64,000 bases of DNA from Pararhizobium sp. IMCC21322 (GCF_030758295.1 NZ_CP132335.1:4502412-4566411); one strand, 5' to 3'. Counted from the stretch's first letter, positions 9,311 to 18,438 are shown. A program made the numbers and translations. The notes: generated by a model from the sequence alone, not told the origin.

Positions 9311-10906
9311 ATGAGCCTCGCTGAAACATCCGCCGCAACCGGCCCTGAATATCTGCGCCGCAGAACCTTTGCCATCATCTCGCACCCGGATGCGGGTAAA
9401 ACGACGCTGACGGAAAAACTGCTGCTGTGCGGCGGCGCTATCCGTATGGCCGGTCAGGTACGTGCGCGCGGCGAGCGGCGACGGACACGGTCTGACTGGA
9501 TGAAAATCGAGCAGGATCGCGGCATTTCAGTTTCCTCAACTGTCATGACCTTTGAACGCGGCGAGATGACATTCAATCTGCTCGATACGCCGGGCCATGA
9601 AGATTTCTCGGAAGATACCTATCGCACACTGACTGCGGTGGACGCCGCTGTCATGGTGATTGACACGGCCAAGGGTATCGAGCCGCAAACCCGCAAATTG
9701 TTCGAAGTCTGTCGCCTGCGCGACATTCCCATTCTGACCTTCATGAACAAGATCGACCGCGAAGCCCGCGATCCTTTTGAACTGATTGATGAGGTGCAGG
9801 AAGAACTTGCCCTCGACGCCTCGCCCGTCATGTGGCCCCTTGGCTCCGGCTCAACCTTTCAGGGCTGTATTCACCTGAAAACCGGCATGTTTCTGCACAA
9901 TGCCGGGCCCGGGAAACCAGCAGAACGCATTCAGACCACCGGTATCATGGATGAAAAGCTCGATGCCCTGGTGGACCCGAATGTGCTGGCCGAAGCGCGT
10001 GATAATGTGGAACTGGCCGCTGGCGGCTATACGGAATTTGACCATGAAAGCTTTCTGGAAGGGCATTTAAGCCCCGTGATATTTGGCAGCGCCCTACGCG
10101 GTTTTGGCGTGGAAGAATTGCTGGACGTCATTGCCGAATTTGCGCCACCGCCACAACCACTGACCATTGAAGGCGGTGAAATCGGCCCGGAAGACAAAGC
10201 GGTTTCCGGGTTTGTTTTCAAGGTCCAGGCCAATATGGACCCCAATCACCGTGACCGAATTGCCTTTCTGCGGCTCGTCTCCGGACACTTCAAACGCGGC
10301 ATGAAACTGAAACATGGCCGCTCCAACAAGGCGATCAACATTCACTCGCCGCTGATGTTCTTTGCCCAGGACCGTCAGGTGGCAGATGATGCGTTTCCGG
10401 GCGACGTAATCGGCATTCCCAATCATGGCACGTTGCGCGTGGGCGATACGCTCAGCGAAAAGGACGGCGTGCGCTTTACCGGCCTACCCGCCTTTGCCCC
10501 GGAAATTCTGCGCCGTGTCAGATTGTCCAATACCAGCAAGATCAAACAATTGCGTCAGGGCCTGCGGGATCTGGCCGAAGAAGGCCTGGCCCAGGTGTTC
10601 ATTCCTTTTTTGGGGTCCCAATGGATTGTCGGCGTCGTTGGCATTTTGCAGCTGGACGTCATGGTTGATCGTATCGGCGGTGAGTATGGTGCCGAGATCA
10701 GCTTTGAACCGGCCCCCTTTGTCACCGCGCGGTGGGTCACCAGCGACGATAAATCCACTTTGGAAGATTTCCGCAACATCAACCAGACCGCCTTCGCCGA
10801 AGACCGCGATGGCGCACCGGTCTATCTCGCCAGAAGCCAGTGGGAACTGGATCGTGTGGTGAAGGAATACCCCGAGATTTCGTTCAAGAAAACGCGGGAA
10901 TTATAG
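9311..10906 (+). CDS. prfC: Peptide chain release factor 3
   Basis: RF3 is the GTPase that recycles class-I release factors from the ribosome. The 531 residues match the family length. Visible elements are the P-loop HPDAGKTT, then switch I with the RF3-type GISVSSTVM, switch II DTPGHEDFSEDTYR (RF3 has HEDFSEDT), and the base-recognition motif NKID. The domain II-III part includes GDVIGIPNHGTLRVGDTL and the C-terminal EGLAQVFIPF and GVVGILQLDVM blocks. The ATG at 9311 has no strong ribosome site but conserved sequence begins near it. It is probably monocistronic; the structured repeat lies directly upstream. Confidence 0.96.
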   Translation: MSLAETSAATGPEYLRRRTFAIISHPDAGKTTLTEKLLLCGGAIRMAGQVRARGERRRTRSDWMKIEQDRGISVSSTVMTFERGEMTFNLLDTPGHEDFSEDTYRTLTAVDAAVMVIDTAKGIEPQTRKLFEVCRLRDIPILTFMNKIDREARDPFELIDEVQEELALDASPVMWPLGSGSTFQGCIHLKTGMFLHNAGPGKPAERIQTTGIMDEKLDALVDPNVLAEARDNVELAAGGYTEFDHESFLEGHLSPVIFGSALRGFGVEELLDVIAEFAPPPQPLTIEGGEIGPEDKAVSGFVFKVQANMDPNHRDRIAFLRLVSGHFKRGMKLKHGRSNKAINIHSPLMFFAQDRQVADDAFPGDVIGIPNHGTLRVGDTLSEKDGVRFTGLPAFAPEILRRVRLSNTSKIKQLRQGLRDLAEEGLAQVFIPFLGSQWIVGVVGILQLDVMVDRIGGEYGAEISFEPAPFVTARWVTSDDKSTLEDFRNINQTAFAEDRDGAPVYLARSQWELDRVVKEYPEISFKKTREL

Positions 10907-10959
10907 CCCACCGCAGCCGGTCCACGACCGTGATTTCCAGGCTATAATGGACCTGCACC

Positions 10960-12453
10960 TTAGCGAGCTGAAAGATCACCGCGCTTGATTGGCTTCCCAT
11001 CAACAATCACTATAGCGATGTCGTTATAGGCAGAAACATCCTGCAGTGGATTTCTATTGAGAAGCAGAAGATCTGCCTGTTTGCCCGGCTCGACACTTCC
11101 CAATTCGTTGTCGATCTGAAATCCCTTCGCATTGCCCAGCGTCACAGACCAGAAAATACGATCCAGTGGAATGCCGGCCTTTGCCCATCCAAGCATCTCC
11201 AGATAACCGTTCAGGCCAGGAAGGTTCCCAATGCCGTCCTGGGCCGGTGTATCACTGCCCATCAACAACACACCGCCTGAACGGTGAAACCGCTCCATAC
11301 TTTTCATGGCGCGCTCTATCGAAACGTCGATAAGCGTTTCTGGCGTGGTATCAGCAAAAGGATTGTGTTGTTCATAGAGCTCCAGAAGAACGCGCTGGCT
11401 CCAGCGCCCTTTGGCTGATTGCAAATAATCTGAGAGTTCACGAGGCAAGAGCGGCAGTGTCCGTGGATCTTGCAGCAAAGCCCCGGTCAGTGTTGCCTTT
11501 TCACCAACAACAACCTGCACTGTTGGCTGTACGGCCACGCCTGCAGCCACAGCATTCTGGATCGCCACCAACGCAGCGTCGGTCAGTTCCGCCCCGCGCC
11601 GATCACCATCCCAATGCCACATCCCGTGTGCAATGACATCTGCCCCGGCGTCGACAGACATTTGCCATGCCTGCGCGCTGTTGGCATGGACCACAAATAC
11701 AAGGCCGTTTTCCTGCGCTGCCTTGGCCAATGCAGACAGCGTTTCCGCGCTTGGCGATGCCCACTCAAACACCCCGCCAAACCCGGTTTCTACATAGGTC
11801 TTCAGGCAGACCGCGCCAGAGCGGACGACCCGTTCCACCGCAGCATCGACTGTATAAAGCTCAGGATCCATTCCATCGGGCCAAAAAGCCTTGTGCTGTG
11901 GCTCATAGACCAGATTGGGAAAAACACGTTCGACAAATTGCGGCGGCACAAATGCAGGACCATAGCCACCAGCAAACCGCACGCCACGCCCACAATGATG
12001 AACATCCGGGACAAGCTCACTTTCAGCCAGCCAGCCATTTCTCTCTGGCGCATAATCAAGATCAATAACAGTGGTAAAGCCGTGATACAGCAAGCTGCGC
12101 GGCAATTGCAGCCTGTAGGCATGGTTAAGCGCCTCGAAGACCGGCGCATCGTCCCGGTTGACTATCGGATTGTGACCAAGATGCACATGGCTGTCGATTA
12201 ATCCTGGCGTCAAAAATTTCCCGCTGCCATCAATGATAGTCTCAGAGGGCGGGTTCGTTCCTGTTTCCAGAATGCGCTCAATCCTTCCACCCTCAAGCAA
12301 CACATCCATATGATGTTGCGGCTGACCCTGATGAGCCGACAGAATGGTGACATCTTCAATCAGAACTGTGCCAGACAATTGCGGTTCAGCAGTCATCGCC
12401 ACCTTGACCGACAAAACAAGGCAGATGAGTATCGACAAAGAAAGCGTTTTCAT
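10960..12453 (-). CDS. Secreted metal-dependent amidohydrolase
   Basis: A 497-residue protein of the amidohydrolase superfamily (imidazolonepropionase-like branch), with an N-terminal hydrophobic signal segment (LSLSILICLVLSVKVAMTAEP) implying periplasmic export. Superfamily features are GKFLTPGLIDSHVHLG (the metal-ligand HxH pair), the carboxylated-lysine or metal-ligand segment VCLKTYVETGFGG, then VHANSAQAW and DVIAHGMWHWDGD histidines, and the final aspartate in LMGSDTPAQDG. The C-terminal LGSVEPGKQADLLLLNRNPL is the usual beta-sandwich closing motif. ATG 12453 is chosen because the signal peptide begins there; the longer frame upstream is not credible. It is divergent from the AraC regulator at 12585, which may control it. 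The substrate is unknown. Confidence 0.86.
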   Translation of the reverse strand: MKTLSLSILICLVLSVKVAMTAEPQLSGTVLIEDVTILSAHQGQPQHHMDVLLEGGRIERILETGTNPPSETIIDGSGKFLTPGLIDSHVHLGHNPIVNRDDAPVFEALNHAYRLQLPRSLLYHGFTTVIDLDYAPERNGWLAESELVPDVHHCGRGVRFAGGYGPAFVPPQFVERVFPNLVYEPQHKAFWPDGMDPELYTVDAAVERVVRSGAVCLKTYVETGFGGVFEWASPSAETLSALAKAAQENGLVFVVHANSAQAWQMSVDAGADVIAHGMWHWDGDRRGAELTDAALVAIQNAVAAGVAVQPTVQVVVGEKATLTGALLQDPRTLPLLPRELSDYLQSAKGRWSQRVLLELYEQHNPFADTTPETLIDVSIERAMKSMERFHRSGGVLLMGSDTPAQDGIGNLPGLNGYLEMLGWAKAGIPLDRIFWSVTLGNAKGFQIDNELGSVEPGKQADLLLLNRNPLQDVSAYNDIAIVIVDGKPIKRGDLSAR

Positions 12454-12584
12454 AACAGGGTCCCGGGTTGTTTCTGCCGAAATCCGTAAAGTGAGCTGTG
12501 GCCTTTTTCGTCCTGAAACGCGATTAAGGACGCGAAAAACTGTAAACCAAACCAAATGCTGAACTTTGAGAGAGGCTGCCTATT

Positions 12585-13649
12585 GTGACTGTTGTTCTGC
12601 TGATTGGCACGGCAACGCTGGGTGTGGTGATGTCAGCCTATCTGTTCGGGTTGATCCGCCAGCAACGCTTTGTTCTGGCCAGCAGCTTTCTGGCAGCGGC
12701 TTTTGCCCTGATATCGGTTTCAGCGGCGCTTCTGGCGCTGCATCTTGCCTATGATATTCCGGCTCTTACACAAATCCGCGCGACTTTGGCGCTTCTGGCC
12801 GTCCCATGCCTCTATCTCTATTTTTCTGCAATCGCGACAGATAGCAAAAAGCTGTCACACCGACACATCATCCATCTCGTTCCGCTCTTCGCTGGAGCAC
12901 TTGTTCTGACACGTAACACACCATGGTTGTTGGATTTTGTCCTGTTGGCGACATACCTGGCCTATGCCTTGGCGCTGACGGTCATGTTGCGAAAACGCGA
13001 CGATAGATTTGCCGCATTGGGAGAAGACGCTGCTCAGACAATCCTGTGGTTGAAGATCGTCATTCTGTTTCTGGCAGCGACCTTCATTCTGGATTTGATC
13101 ATCTTTGTTGATCTTACCGATGGCGGTTTGCTGAAACAGTCAGCGCCTCTGCTGGTCTCGATATTATCAATCGCAGCGCTTGTGTCCTTTGCGCTGATCG
13201 GTGCTCTTGGTCGCCCGTCCCTGTTCGAGCATGTCTATAATTATACTTCGGAAGTGAGCGCACACAGACAACGGCAAGCAGCAGACCCAACCCCGGACCA
13301 GCAGGCATTGGCCGGTCGGGTGACATCTTTATTGCAACAACCGACCATTTTGTCGGATGAAAACCTCACAATCACACGCGTGGCGCGCAGGATGGCGGTT
13401 CCAACCCGTAAAGTATCACAAGCCATCAACATGGTTGCGAAATGCAGCTTCTCTGATGTGTTGAACGACCACAGAATAGACTACAGCAAAACACTCATGC
13501 AGCAGGAGCCGGACAAGTCACTCCTGGAAATCATGCTGGACGCTGGATATGCAACAAAGTCCAATTTTTACAATCAGTTCTCAAAACGAACAGGCATCAC
13601 CCCTGCGGCCTATCGTGAACGATTGAAAGAAACCACCCAGACCAGTTAG
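12585..13649 (+). CDS. AraC-family regulator with an N-terminal membrane domain
   Basis: The first 205 or so residues are very hydrophobic and form about six to seven membrane helices; the last 100 carry an AraC-type double helix-turn-helix (LTITRVARRMAVPTRKVSQAINMV, then SLLEIMLDAGYATKSNFYNQFSKRTGITPAAYRER). The second half matches the conserved GYxxxSxFxxxFKxxxGxTPxxYR pattern. This layout, a multi-helix membrane sensor fused to a C-terminal AraC domain, is known in proteobacteria; its ligands are mostly unknown. The start is GTG 12585, preceded by GAGAGG. It is divergent from the secreted amidohydrolase, which suggests a sensor-target pair for an extracytoplasmic compound. Confidence 0.85.
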   Translation: MTVVLLIGTATLGVVMSAYLFGLIRQQRFVLASSFLAAAFALISVSAALLALHLAYDIPALTQIRATLALLAVPCLYLYFSAIATDSKKLSHRHIIHLVPLFAGALVLTRNTPWLLDFVLLATYLAYALALTVMLRKRDDRFAALGEDAAQTILWLKIVILFLAATFILDLIIFVDLTDGGLLKQSAPLLVSILSIAALVSFALIGALGRPSLFEHVYNYTSEVSAHRQRQAADPTPDQQALAGRVTSLLQQPTILSDENLTITRVARRMAVPTRKVSQAINMVAKCSFSDVLNDHRIDYSKTLMQQEPDKSLLEIMLDAGYATKSNFYNQFSKRTGITPAAYRERLKETTQTS

Positions 13650-13663
13650 CCCTTTTCGACCCG

Positions 13664-15010
13664 TCAGGCTGACCGGTTCAGCCGTCGAGAGACTGTCGAA
13701 AACACCAGTGCCGACAGCCACATAACAAGTTTTTCCAGGCCAAACAGGCCGGAGCGGATTTCAAATTCCTCATAGGCAAACCGCCGGGAGGCAAGACCGT
13801 GGGACACCAGATCACGTTTGAGGCTGTCACGCATCGATGCCGGCCCGCAAAATGAAACTCTTGCCTTGTTGAAATTGCCGCCAACCGCGCTCTTCATGTC
13901 TTGCGCATTCAACCGGAAGCCAAACCCACTTTCGACAAGGTGCAGGGTAAAGTCACCACGTGTTTTGCAATGCGTCTCCAACGCATCCAGATGAGCCGCT
14001 GTGGAGCGTGTTTTGACGCAGTAGAAAAGATGCACGGGTGCATCAAGATCCTCTGGTTTGTTGGCCAGTTCCTGACTGAGCGCCACAAATGGCGTAATTC
14101 CGATCCCTCCGGCAATCCAGATGCGCATGCCCTTGCGTCCAGCATTGCCAAAATGGCCATATGCCCCTTGCACCCTTGCACCCGCACCGGCTTTCAATTG
14201 ACGGGCAAGTCGGCTTGTATGAGCGCCCATAGGTTTGATGGTAAACCGCAAACTGCCAGATACATCGGGCGCTTTGCTGATTGTGTAAGGATGAGCTTCT
14301 TCAAGCCCTGGCATATCAAAACTGACAAATGCAAACTGACCAGGACGATAAGATACAGCTCGCTTGTCAGGCGTCATGGTGACGGCAAGCGCATCGCCCG
14401 TGCTTTCTATCAGACTGATTGTATAGGGTCTTTTGCTGCGCTGAAAGCGTTCCGGCAACAGCGTATAGATATAGGCTGCGATACCAAGCACACAGAACCC
14501 AAGCACATAAAGGCCAACCGGGTCAGTATTGGCAAATGGCTTCATGATAAAGAAAAAGTGGAATGCCGACAGAGCGAAAAACCCGCCCATCAGCTTATGA
14601 GTCCAGCGCCACAAATGGTATGGGATAAAGGTAATCAAGGTGATCGCAACGAGGATCAACAATCCATAATAACTGAATTCACCAAGCGATTCTGCAAGGT
14701 CAGCCAATGCGGTTTCTCGGCCAAGACCGCGCATTTCCGGATCAATCGTATCGTGGAGAAACACCGCTACCAGAGCACTGATGCCAAGCCATTTGTGCTG
14801 AACATAAATACGATCCAACCCACCAAACACCAGTTCCAGCCAACCAAATCGTGTGGCGAACAATTGGGTGATGCCCATGGCGATAAGTGCAAAACTTCCG
14901 ACGTACTGGCTGAAGACGGCCGATGGATCGCGCTCTGCTACCATTGGAATAAACCAGATGAGTGGCAAAAAAAGCGCAGCAGCGGTCAAGGCCAGGCCGA
15001 ATATTCTCAT
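13664..15010 (-). CDS. Ferric-reductase-like transmembrane flavoprotein
   Basis: A 448-residue membrane protein. The N-terminal half has about six hydrophobic helices with histidines suited to b-type haem (QHKWLGISALVAVFLHDT and IPYHLWRWTHKLMGGFFALSAFHFFF), as in ferric reductase and NADPH-oxidase domains. The C-terminal half is a ferredoxin-NADP reductase module: FAD-binding YRPGQFAFVSF and HPYTISKAP, then NAD(P)-binding AGGIGITPFVAL and VSFCGPASMRDSL. It would pass electrons from NAD(P)H across the membrane to iron or another acceptor. It is last in an operon-like run behind the response regulator and histidine kinase, so it may be their target. An extra hydrophobic segment (LVMWLSALVFSTV) stands at the C-terminus. 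Confidence 0.85.
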   Translation of the reverse strand: MRIFGLALTAAALFLPLIWFIPMVAERDPSAVFSQYVGSFALIAMGITQLFATRFGWLELVFGGLDRIYVQHKWLGISALVAVFLHDTIDPEMRGLGRETALADLAESLGEFSYYGLLILVAITLITFIPYHLWRWTHKLMGGFFALSAFHFFFIMKPFANTDPVGLYVLGFCVLGIAAYIYTLLPERFQRSKRPYTISLIESTGDALAVTMTPDKRAVSYRPGQFAFVSFDMPGLEEAHPYTISKAPDVSGSLRFTIKPMGAHTSRLARQLKAGAGARVQGAYGHFGNAGRKGMRIWIAGGIGITPFVALSQELANKPEDLDAPVHLFYCVKTRSTAAHLDALETHCKTRGDFTLHLVESGFGFRLNAQDMKSAVGGNFNKARVSFCGPASMRDSLKRDLVSHGLASRRFAYEEFEIRSGLFGLEKLVMWLSALVFSTVSRRLNRSA

Positions 15011-15035
15011 AACGGGTCCAGTTCAATTTTTGTAT

Positions 15036-16385
15036 TTAAGATAATTCTTCAAAACGGATTGTGGCTTCGAAAGTCGTACGTGCGCCGACCATTGTCGTGC
15101 GCAGCCTAAGCGAGCCGTCACACTGCTTCATAACCGAGCGCACAATGGACAGGCCCAGACCGGTCCCTTCTGCAGTCGTAGTGCCGCGCTGAAACGGCTC
15201 ACCAAGTTGTTCCAGCCTTTCCTCAGAAATAGGGCCAGCTTCATTCATGACAGTCAGGCTGAGTGGCGATGTCACATCAATTGTAACTGTTCCATCGGCA
15301 ACGCCATGTTTGAAGGCGTTTTGTATGAGATTGCGCAGCACAATCGCGAAAGCATCTTTCGTGATGTTCCCCGTCAGTTTCTGATCATCAGTGTTTGTCA
15401 CAACAAGGCGATCATGAATGACTGAGTCAGCCTGAAAATCCCGCACTATGATCGCAAGCGTTTCCGACAAATCCGTCATTTCACCAGAGCGGGCAAAGCC
15501 AGCGTCCAGACGGGAGAGCTGCAGCAATTGTTCAGACAAATTGGACAGATGCCGCAGGGAAAAATCAATTTCCTGCAAGCGTTCACTGCCTTTTTTTCCC
15601 TGCATTTCAATGGAGAGCCGTTGGACCTGCGCCAGCGCGCCAGCCAGCGGTGTCCGCAATTCGTGGGCGCTATTGGCAGCAAAGGTCCGTTCCGCTTCCA
15701 ATGCCAGACGCAGACGTTCCATCAAGGCGGCAATAGCGTCCTTGATTGCCGAAAGCTCTTCCGGGTATTCGCTGACACTCAGGGGCGATAGATCACGGCT
15801 GTCGCGCTGTTCAATTTCGGCCCGCAAATGATCAAGCGGTTTGAGCGAACGGCGAATGGCAATCCAGATGCCAATGGCGGCAAGGGGAACCAGTGCGCCC
15901 AGCGGCAGAAGAAGACTGAACACACTTTCCAACAGAGCTTCTCCGCGGTGGCCCGTGCTCTCAATCACCACAATTCGGAAACCCGTTTCAGCGTCGGCTA
16001 TTGAGAAAAGCCGTCTGTCATCAACCGTCGTAAAGCCAGAAACCAAATCGTCAAAATCAACACCTAGCGCGGTCTCACCCGATCGAATGACAGGAATGCT
16101 ACTGGAATTGAGAATGACGTAGGTGAATGCCGCATCCAGATCATCATCATCCTCGATGGAATATTCTTCAATCTGTTCGTCATTTTTTGTCAGGTCATGA
16201 ACGGCAAGCGGCAGCAGCCTGATAGCAGCCTGCTGTAATGCCTCATCGAACCCTTCATCCAATTCATGACGAAGCTGATAGCCGCCAATGGCGACAGCCA
16301 GAATACAGAAAAGAACCAAGCCTCCAGTCAGACCAAAGGCCAGATTGCGGGCAATAGAGGATCGTTTGGTGGGACGGTCTCTCAC
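15036..16385 (-). CDS. Membrane sensor histidine kinase
   Basis: A 449-residue two-component sensor. One membrane helix lies at about 15-35 and a second at about 170-195, bounding a periplasmic domain with a strikingly acidic run (IEDDDDLDAAF), which could bind cations. A HAMP-like linker leads to the H-box AANSAHELRTPLAGALAQ with the phospho-accepting histidine, then N-box RNLIQNAFKHG, and the G-box region GTGLGLSIVRSVMKQ. The architecture resembles QseC/PmrB sensors. The start is GTG 16385, overlapping the response-regulator stop by four bases, so the two are translationally coupled. Metal sensing is suggested by the acidic patch and the neighbouring reductase but is inference. Confidence 0.92.
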   Translation of the reverse strand: MRDRPTKRSSIARNLAFGLTGGLVLFCILAVAIGGYQLRHELDEGFDEALQQAAIRLLPLAVHDLTKNDEQIEEYSIEDDDDLDAAFTYVILNSSSIPVIRSGETALGVDFDDLVSGFTTVDDRRLFSIADAETGFRIVVIESTGHRGEALLESVFSLLLPLGALVPLAAIGIWIAIRRSLKPLDHLRAEIEQRDSRDLSPLSVSEYPEELSAIKDAIAALMERLRLALEAERTFAANSAHELRTPLAGALAQVQRLSIEMQGKKGSERLQEIDFSLRHLSNLSEQLLQLSRLDAGFARSGEMTDLSETLAIIVRDFQADSVIHDRLVVTNTDDQKLTGNITKDAFAIVLRNLIQNAFKHGVADGTVTIDVTSPLSLTVMNEAGPISEERLEQLGEPFQRGTTTAEGTGLGLSIVRSVMKQCDGSLRLRTTMVGARTTFEATIRFEELS

Positions 16386-17074
16386 GCTCGTGCACCAATT
16401 TGATAGCCGATGCCACGAACGGTGTGCACAAACTCGGCACCAAGCTTCTTGCGCAGACGGCTTACATACACCTCCACAGCATTGCTCTCAATTTCAGCCC
16501 CGAATTCATAAAGGGAATCCTCAATATCGCTTTTCGCAACAATGGCACCCTGATGACGCACAAGTTTTTCAAGCACCGCCCATTCCCGTGCGGTCAGTTG
16601 TAACGCCTTGTCACTGCGCAGAACTGTCTTGCGGCCAAGATCAATTGCAACTGCACCAATTTGAATGGATGGCAAGGGGATTGCGGCGGACCGGCGGGCG
16701 ACCGCTGCCAACCGTGCGGACAATTCAAACAGATCGAATGGCTTGACCAGATAGTCATCAGCGCCGGAGTTGAGGCCTTCAATGCGCATCTCAATCTGGT
16801 CCTGCGCAGTGGCGATGATAACAGGTACGGAATTCCCGGCTTTTCTCAATTCGCTCAGCAAATCCAGCCCGCGTCCGTCCGGCAGGCCCAGATCCAGCAG
16901 GATCAGCTCATAAGCAACCGTGTCCAGCGCAAGCCGCGCTTCGTCAATGCGCTTGATCCAGTCGACACTGTGACCTTCTGCCAGAATGTGATCACGCACA
17001 GCCTGGCCAAGCACTCTGTCATCTTCAACGAATAATATTCTCACCGCGTCGTCACTCTCATTGCACCTGTCCAT
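16382..17074 (-). CDS. OmpR-family response regulator
   Basis: A 230-residue DNA-binding regulator. The receiver domain opens with RILFVEDDRVLG (acidic pocket), has the phospho-acceptor Asp in ELILLDLGLPDGRGL and the conserved Lys in DDYLVKPFDLFEL. The winged helix includes LTAREWAVLEKLV and the recognition region VEVYVSRLRKKLG, then HTVRGIGYQI. ATG 17074 is used; a GTG ten codons later, just before the receiver domain, is also possible, whereas a far upstream start in the same frame would add residues absent from the family. It is first in the regulator-kinase-reductase operon and divergent from the transporter at 17330. Confidence 0.92.
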   Translation of the reverse strand: MDRCNESDDAVRILFVEDDRVLGQAVRDHILAEGHSVDWIKRIDEARLALDTVAYELILLDLGLPDGRGLDLLSELRKAGNSVPVIIATAQDQIEMRIEGLNSGADDYLVKPFDLFELSARLAAVARRSAAIPLPSIQIGAVAIDLGRKTVLRSDKALQLTAREWAVLEKLVRHQGAIVAKSDIEDSLYEFGAEIESNAVEVYVSRLRKKLGAEFVHTVRGIGYQIGARA

Positions 17075-17176
17075 CAGGTCTGCCAAGTCTGTCTCCAAAG
17101 ACACCACAAAGCTGACAGCAAGCTGAACAACAAACGACAATCCCGGCAATTCACTCTTATCAGCTAAAAACATGCC

Positions 17177-17224
17177 GCCAAAACCGTTCCCAAAATCATT
17201 GCCAAAAACTTTGCCAAAAACTTT
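17177..17224. repeat. Four tandem 12-bp repeats in a divergent promoter region
   Basis: Four consecutive 12-mers read GCCAAAACCGTT, CCCAAAATCATT, GCCAAAAACTTT and GCCAAAAACTTT. The last two are identical and the first two are degenerate. They stand upstream of both the response-regulator operon (minus strand) and the solute-binding protein gene (plus strand). Direct repeats near one helical turn are how OmpR-family regulators often bind, so autoregulation is a natural idea. The repeats also lie in a 53-codon open frame (ATG 17172) that ends at the start codon of the transporter gene; I regard that frame as a by-product of the period being a multiple of three. Confidence 0.6.
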
Positions 17225-17329
17225 GATTGACTCATCGGGTGGGACGGTTCTTAAAATCCAGCAACGTTTTGGCGACCACGAAGGAACTTTGGATGTGGGC
17301 CAAAATCCAAATATAATTCGGAGAAAACA

Positions 17330-18352
17330 ATGACAAACCTCGTATCCAGAAGAACAACACTGGGGCTAATCAGCCTGTTGGGCGCAGCAATTGTGTCCAT
17401 GCCCACCGCTTTGTCGAGCTATGCAGCCGACACAAAAATCAATGTTGGTGCGCTGCGGTTCACCAGCCATGCGGCAAGCTTTGTTGCCTTCGAACGGGGT
17501 TACTTCAAGGATGAAGGGTTGGACGTTGAGTTCAAATTCTTCCAGGCGGCTCAGCCCATGGCAGTCGCGGTCGCTTCCAAGGATGTTGATTATGCCGTTA
17601 CCGCAATTTCAGGCGGCCTGATTTCCCTTGCCGAAAAAGGGGCGGCCAAAGTGATTGGCGGCGCATTGATGGAAGATCCAGCCATCGATGGTCAGAAAAT
17701 TCTGGTCTCCGATGCAGCCTTCAAGGATGGCGTTACCGAGCCCTCCAAGCTGGATGGCCGAAGCTTTGCCATGACCCAGTCGGGCTCTTCTTTTCACTAT
17801 ATGGGCGCAAAAATTGCGGCCAAGGAAGGCATCACAGTCTCCTTCAAACCATTGCAGAAAGTCGGCGCGATTATCGGTGCCCTGAAATCCGGTCAGGTGG
17901 ATGCATGGTCCATTGTGCCGCACATTGCCAAACCTTTGGATGGCTCCGGAGCGGTACACATCATCGGCAATGTCGCAGATTATATTCCAGACTATCAGGT
18001 GACAGTCGTCTTCACCTCAGCTGACAAAGCCGCCAATGACCGTGACACCAGCATGTCCTTTTTACGGGCATTTTCCAAAGGCGCGGATGATTTCAACGCA
18101 GCACTGGTCGATAAAACGGCAGGTGATGAAGCCGCCGAAGAGATGGTGAAGCTGGTTCACAAATATGTCTACACAGACCGGCCTTATGAAAAAGCGGCTC
18201 CAAGCATCCGCAATGGTGCCATGCGGATCAGCCCGAATGCAGCCCTGAACACCGCATCCGTGCAGGATCAGCTGGACTGGTTCAAATCTGAAAAGCTGGT
18301 CAAGGATAGTGTGACCATGGATACATTGGTAGATTCATCCTACGTAAACTAG
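17330..18352 (+). CDS. ABC transporter substrate-binding protein (SsuA/TauA/NMT1 type)
   Basis: A 340-residue periplasmic binding protein. The N-terminus has a twin-arginine-like motif (SRRTTLGLISLLGAAIVS) followed by a cleavage region SSYAADTK. INVGALRFTSHAASFVAFERGYFKDEGLDVEFKFF is the standard opening of the SsuA/TauA/ThiY superfamily, and AISGGLISLAEKGAAKVIG and QSGSSFHYMGAKIAAKEGI fit its ligand-binding core. The ligand cannot be called; this superfamily takes sulfonates, nitrate, taurine, pyrimidine precursors and others. The ribosome site GGAGA precedes ATG 17330. It is first in a three-gene importer operon, with a hairpin separating it from the ATPase. Confidence 0.9.
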   Translation: MTNLVSRRTTLGLISLLGAAIVSMPTALSSYAADTKINVGALRFTSHAASFVAFERGYFKDEGLDVEFKFFQAAQPMAVAVASKDVDYAVTAISGGLISLAEKGAAKVIGGALMEDPAIDGQKILVSDAAFKDGVTEPSKLDGRSFAMTQSGSSFHYMGAKIAAKEGITVSFKPLQKVGAIIGALKSGQVDAWSIVPHIAKPLDGSGAVHIIGNVADYIPDYQVTVVFTSADKAANDRDTSMSFLRAFSKGADDFNAALVDKTAGDEAAEEMVKLVHKYVYTDRPYEKAAPSIRNGAMRISPNAALNTASVQDQLDWFKSEKLVKDSVTMDTLVDSSYVN

Positions 18353-18383
18353 GGTCTCGACCATTAAAGCGCGATCACCAGAA

Positions 18384-18418
18384 GGGCGAGCGGATTAAGC
18401 GCTCGTCCTTTTCTTTTT
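18384..18418 (+). terminator. Hairpin plus T-run between binding protein and ATPase genes
   Basis: GGGCGAGCG and CGCTCGTCC pair with one mismatch around a seven-base loop and are followed by TTTTCTTTTT. It has the form of a rho-independent terminator. Since the importer genes continue 20 bases later, it probably acts as a partial terminator that keeps binding-protein mRNA in excess over ATPase and permease mRNA, a common arrangement. Confidence 0.75.
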
Positions 18419-18438
18419 GCAATGACACGGAAAGCAAT

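Noticed and set aside
11470-12201. Open frame of 243 codons opposite the amidohydrolase
   Set aside because: No domain or start signal, and it overlaps metal-ligand motifs of the real gene on the other strand.
13901-15109. Open frame of 402 codons on the plus strand across the ferric-reductase-like gene
   Set aside because: The opposite strand encodes clear haem, FAD and NAD-binding motifs, so the plus frame is a shadow.
17177-17224. Replication iterons
   Set aside because: Only four degenerate copies, no Rep or DnaA gene and no AT-rich unwinding region nearby; a regulatory array is more likely.
17172-17333. Small 53-codon gene in the divergent region with PK-rich repeats
   Set aside because: It has no ribosome site; the open frame results from the 12-bp period, and the ATGA overlap with the transporter start is likely chance.
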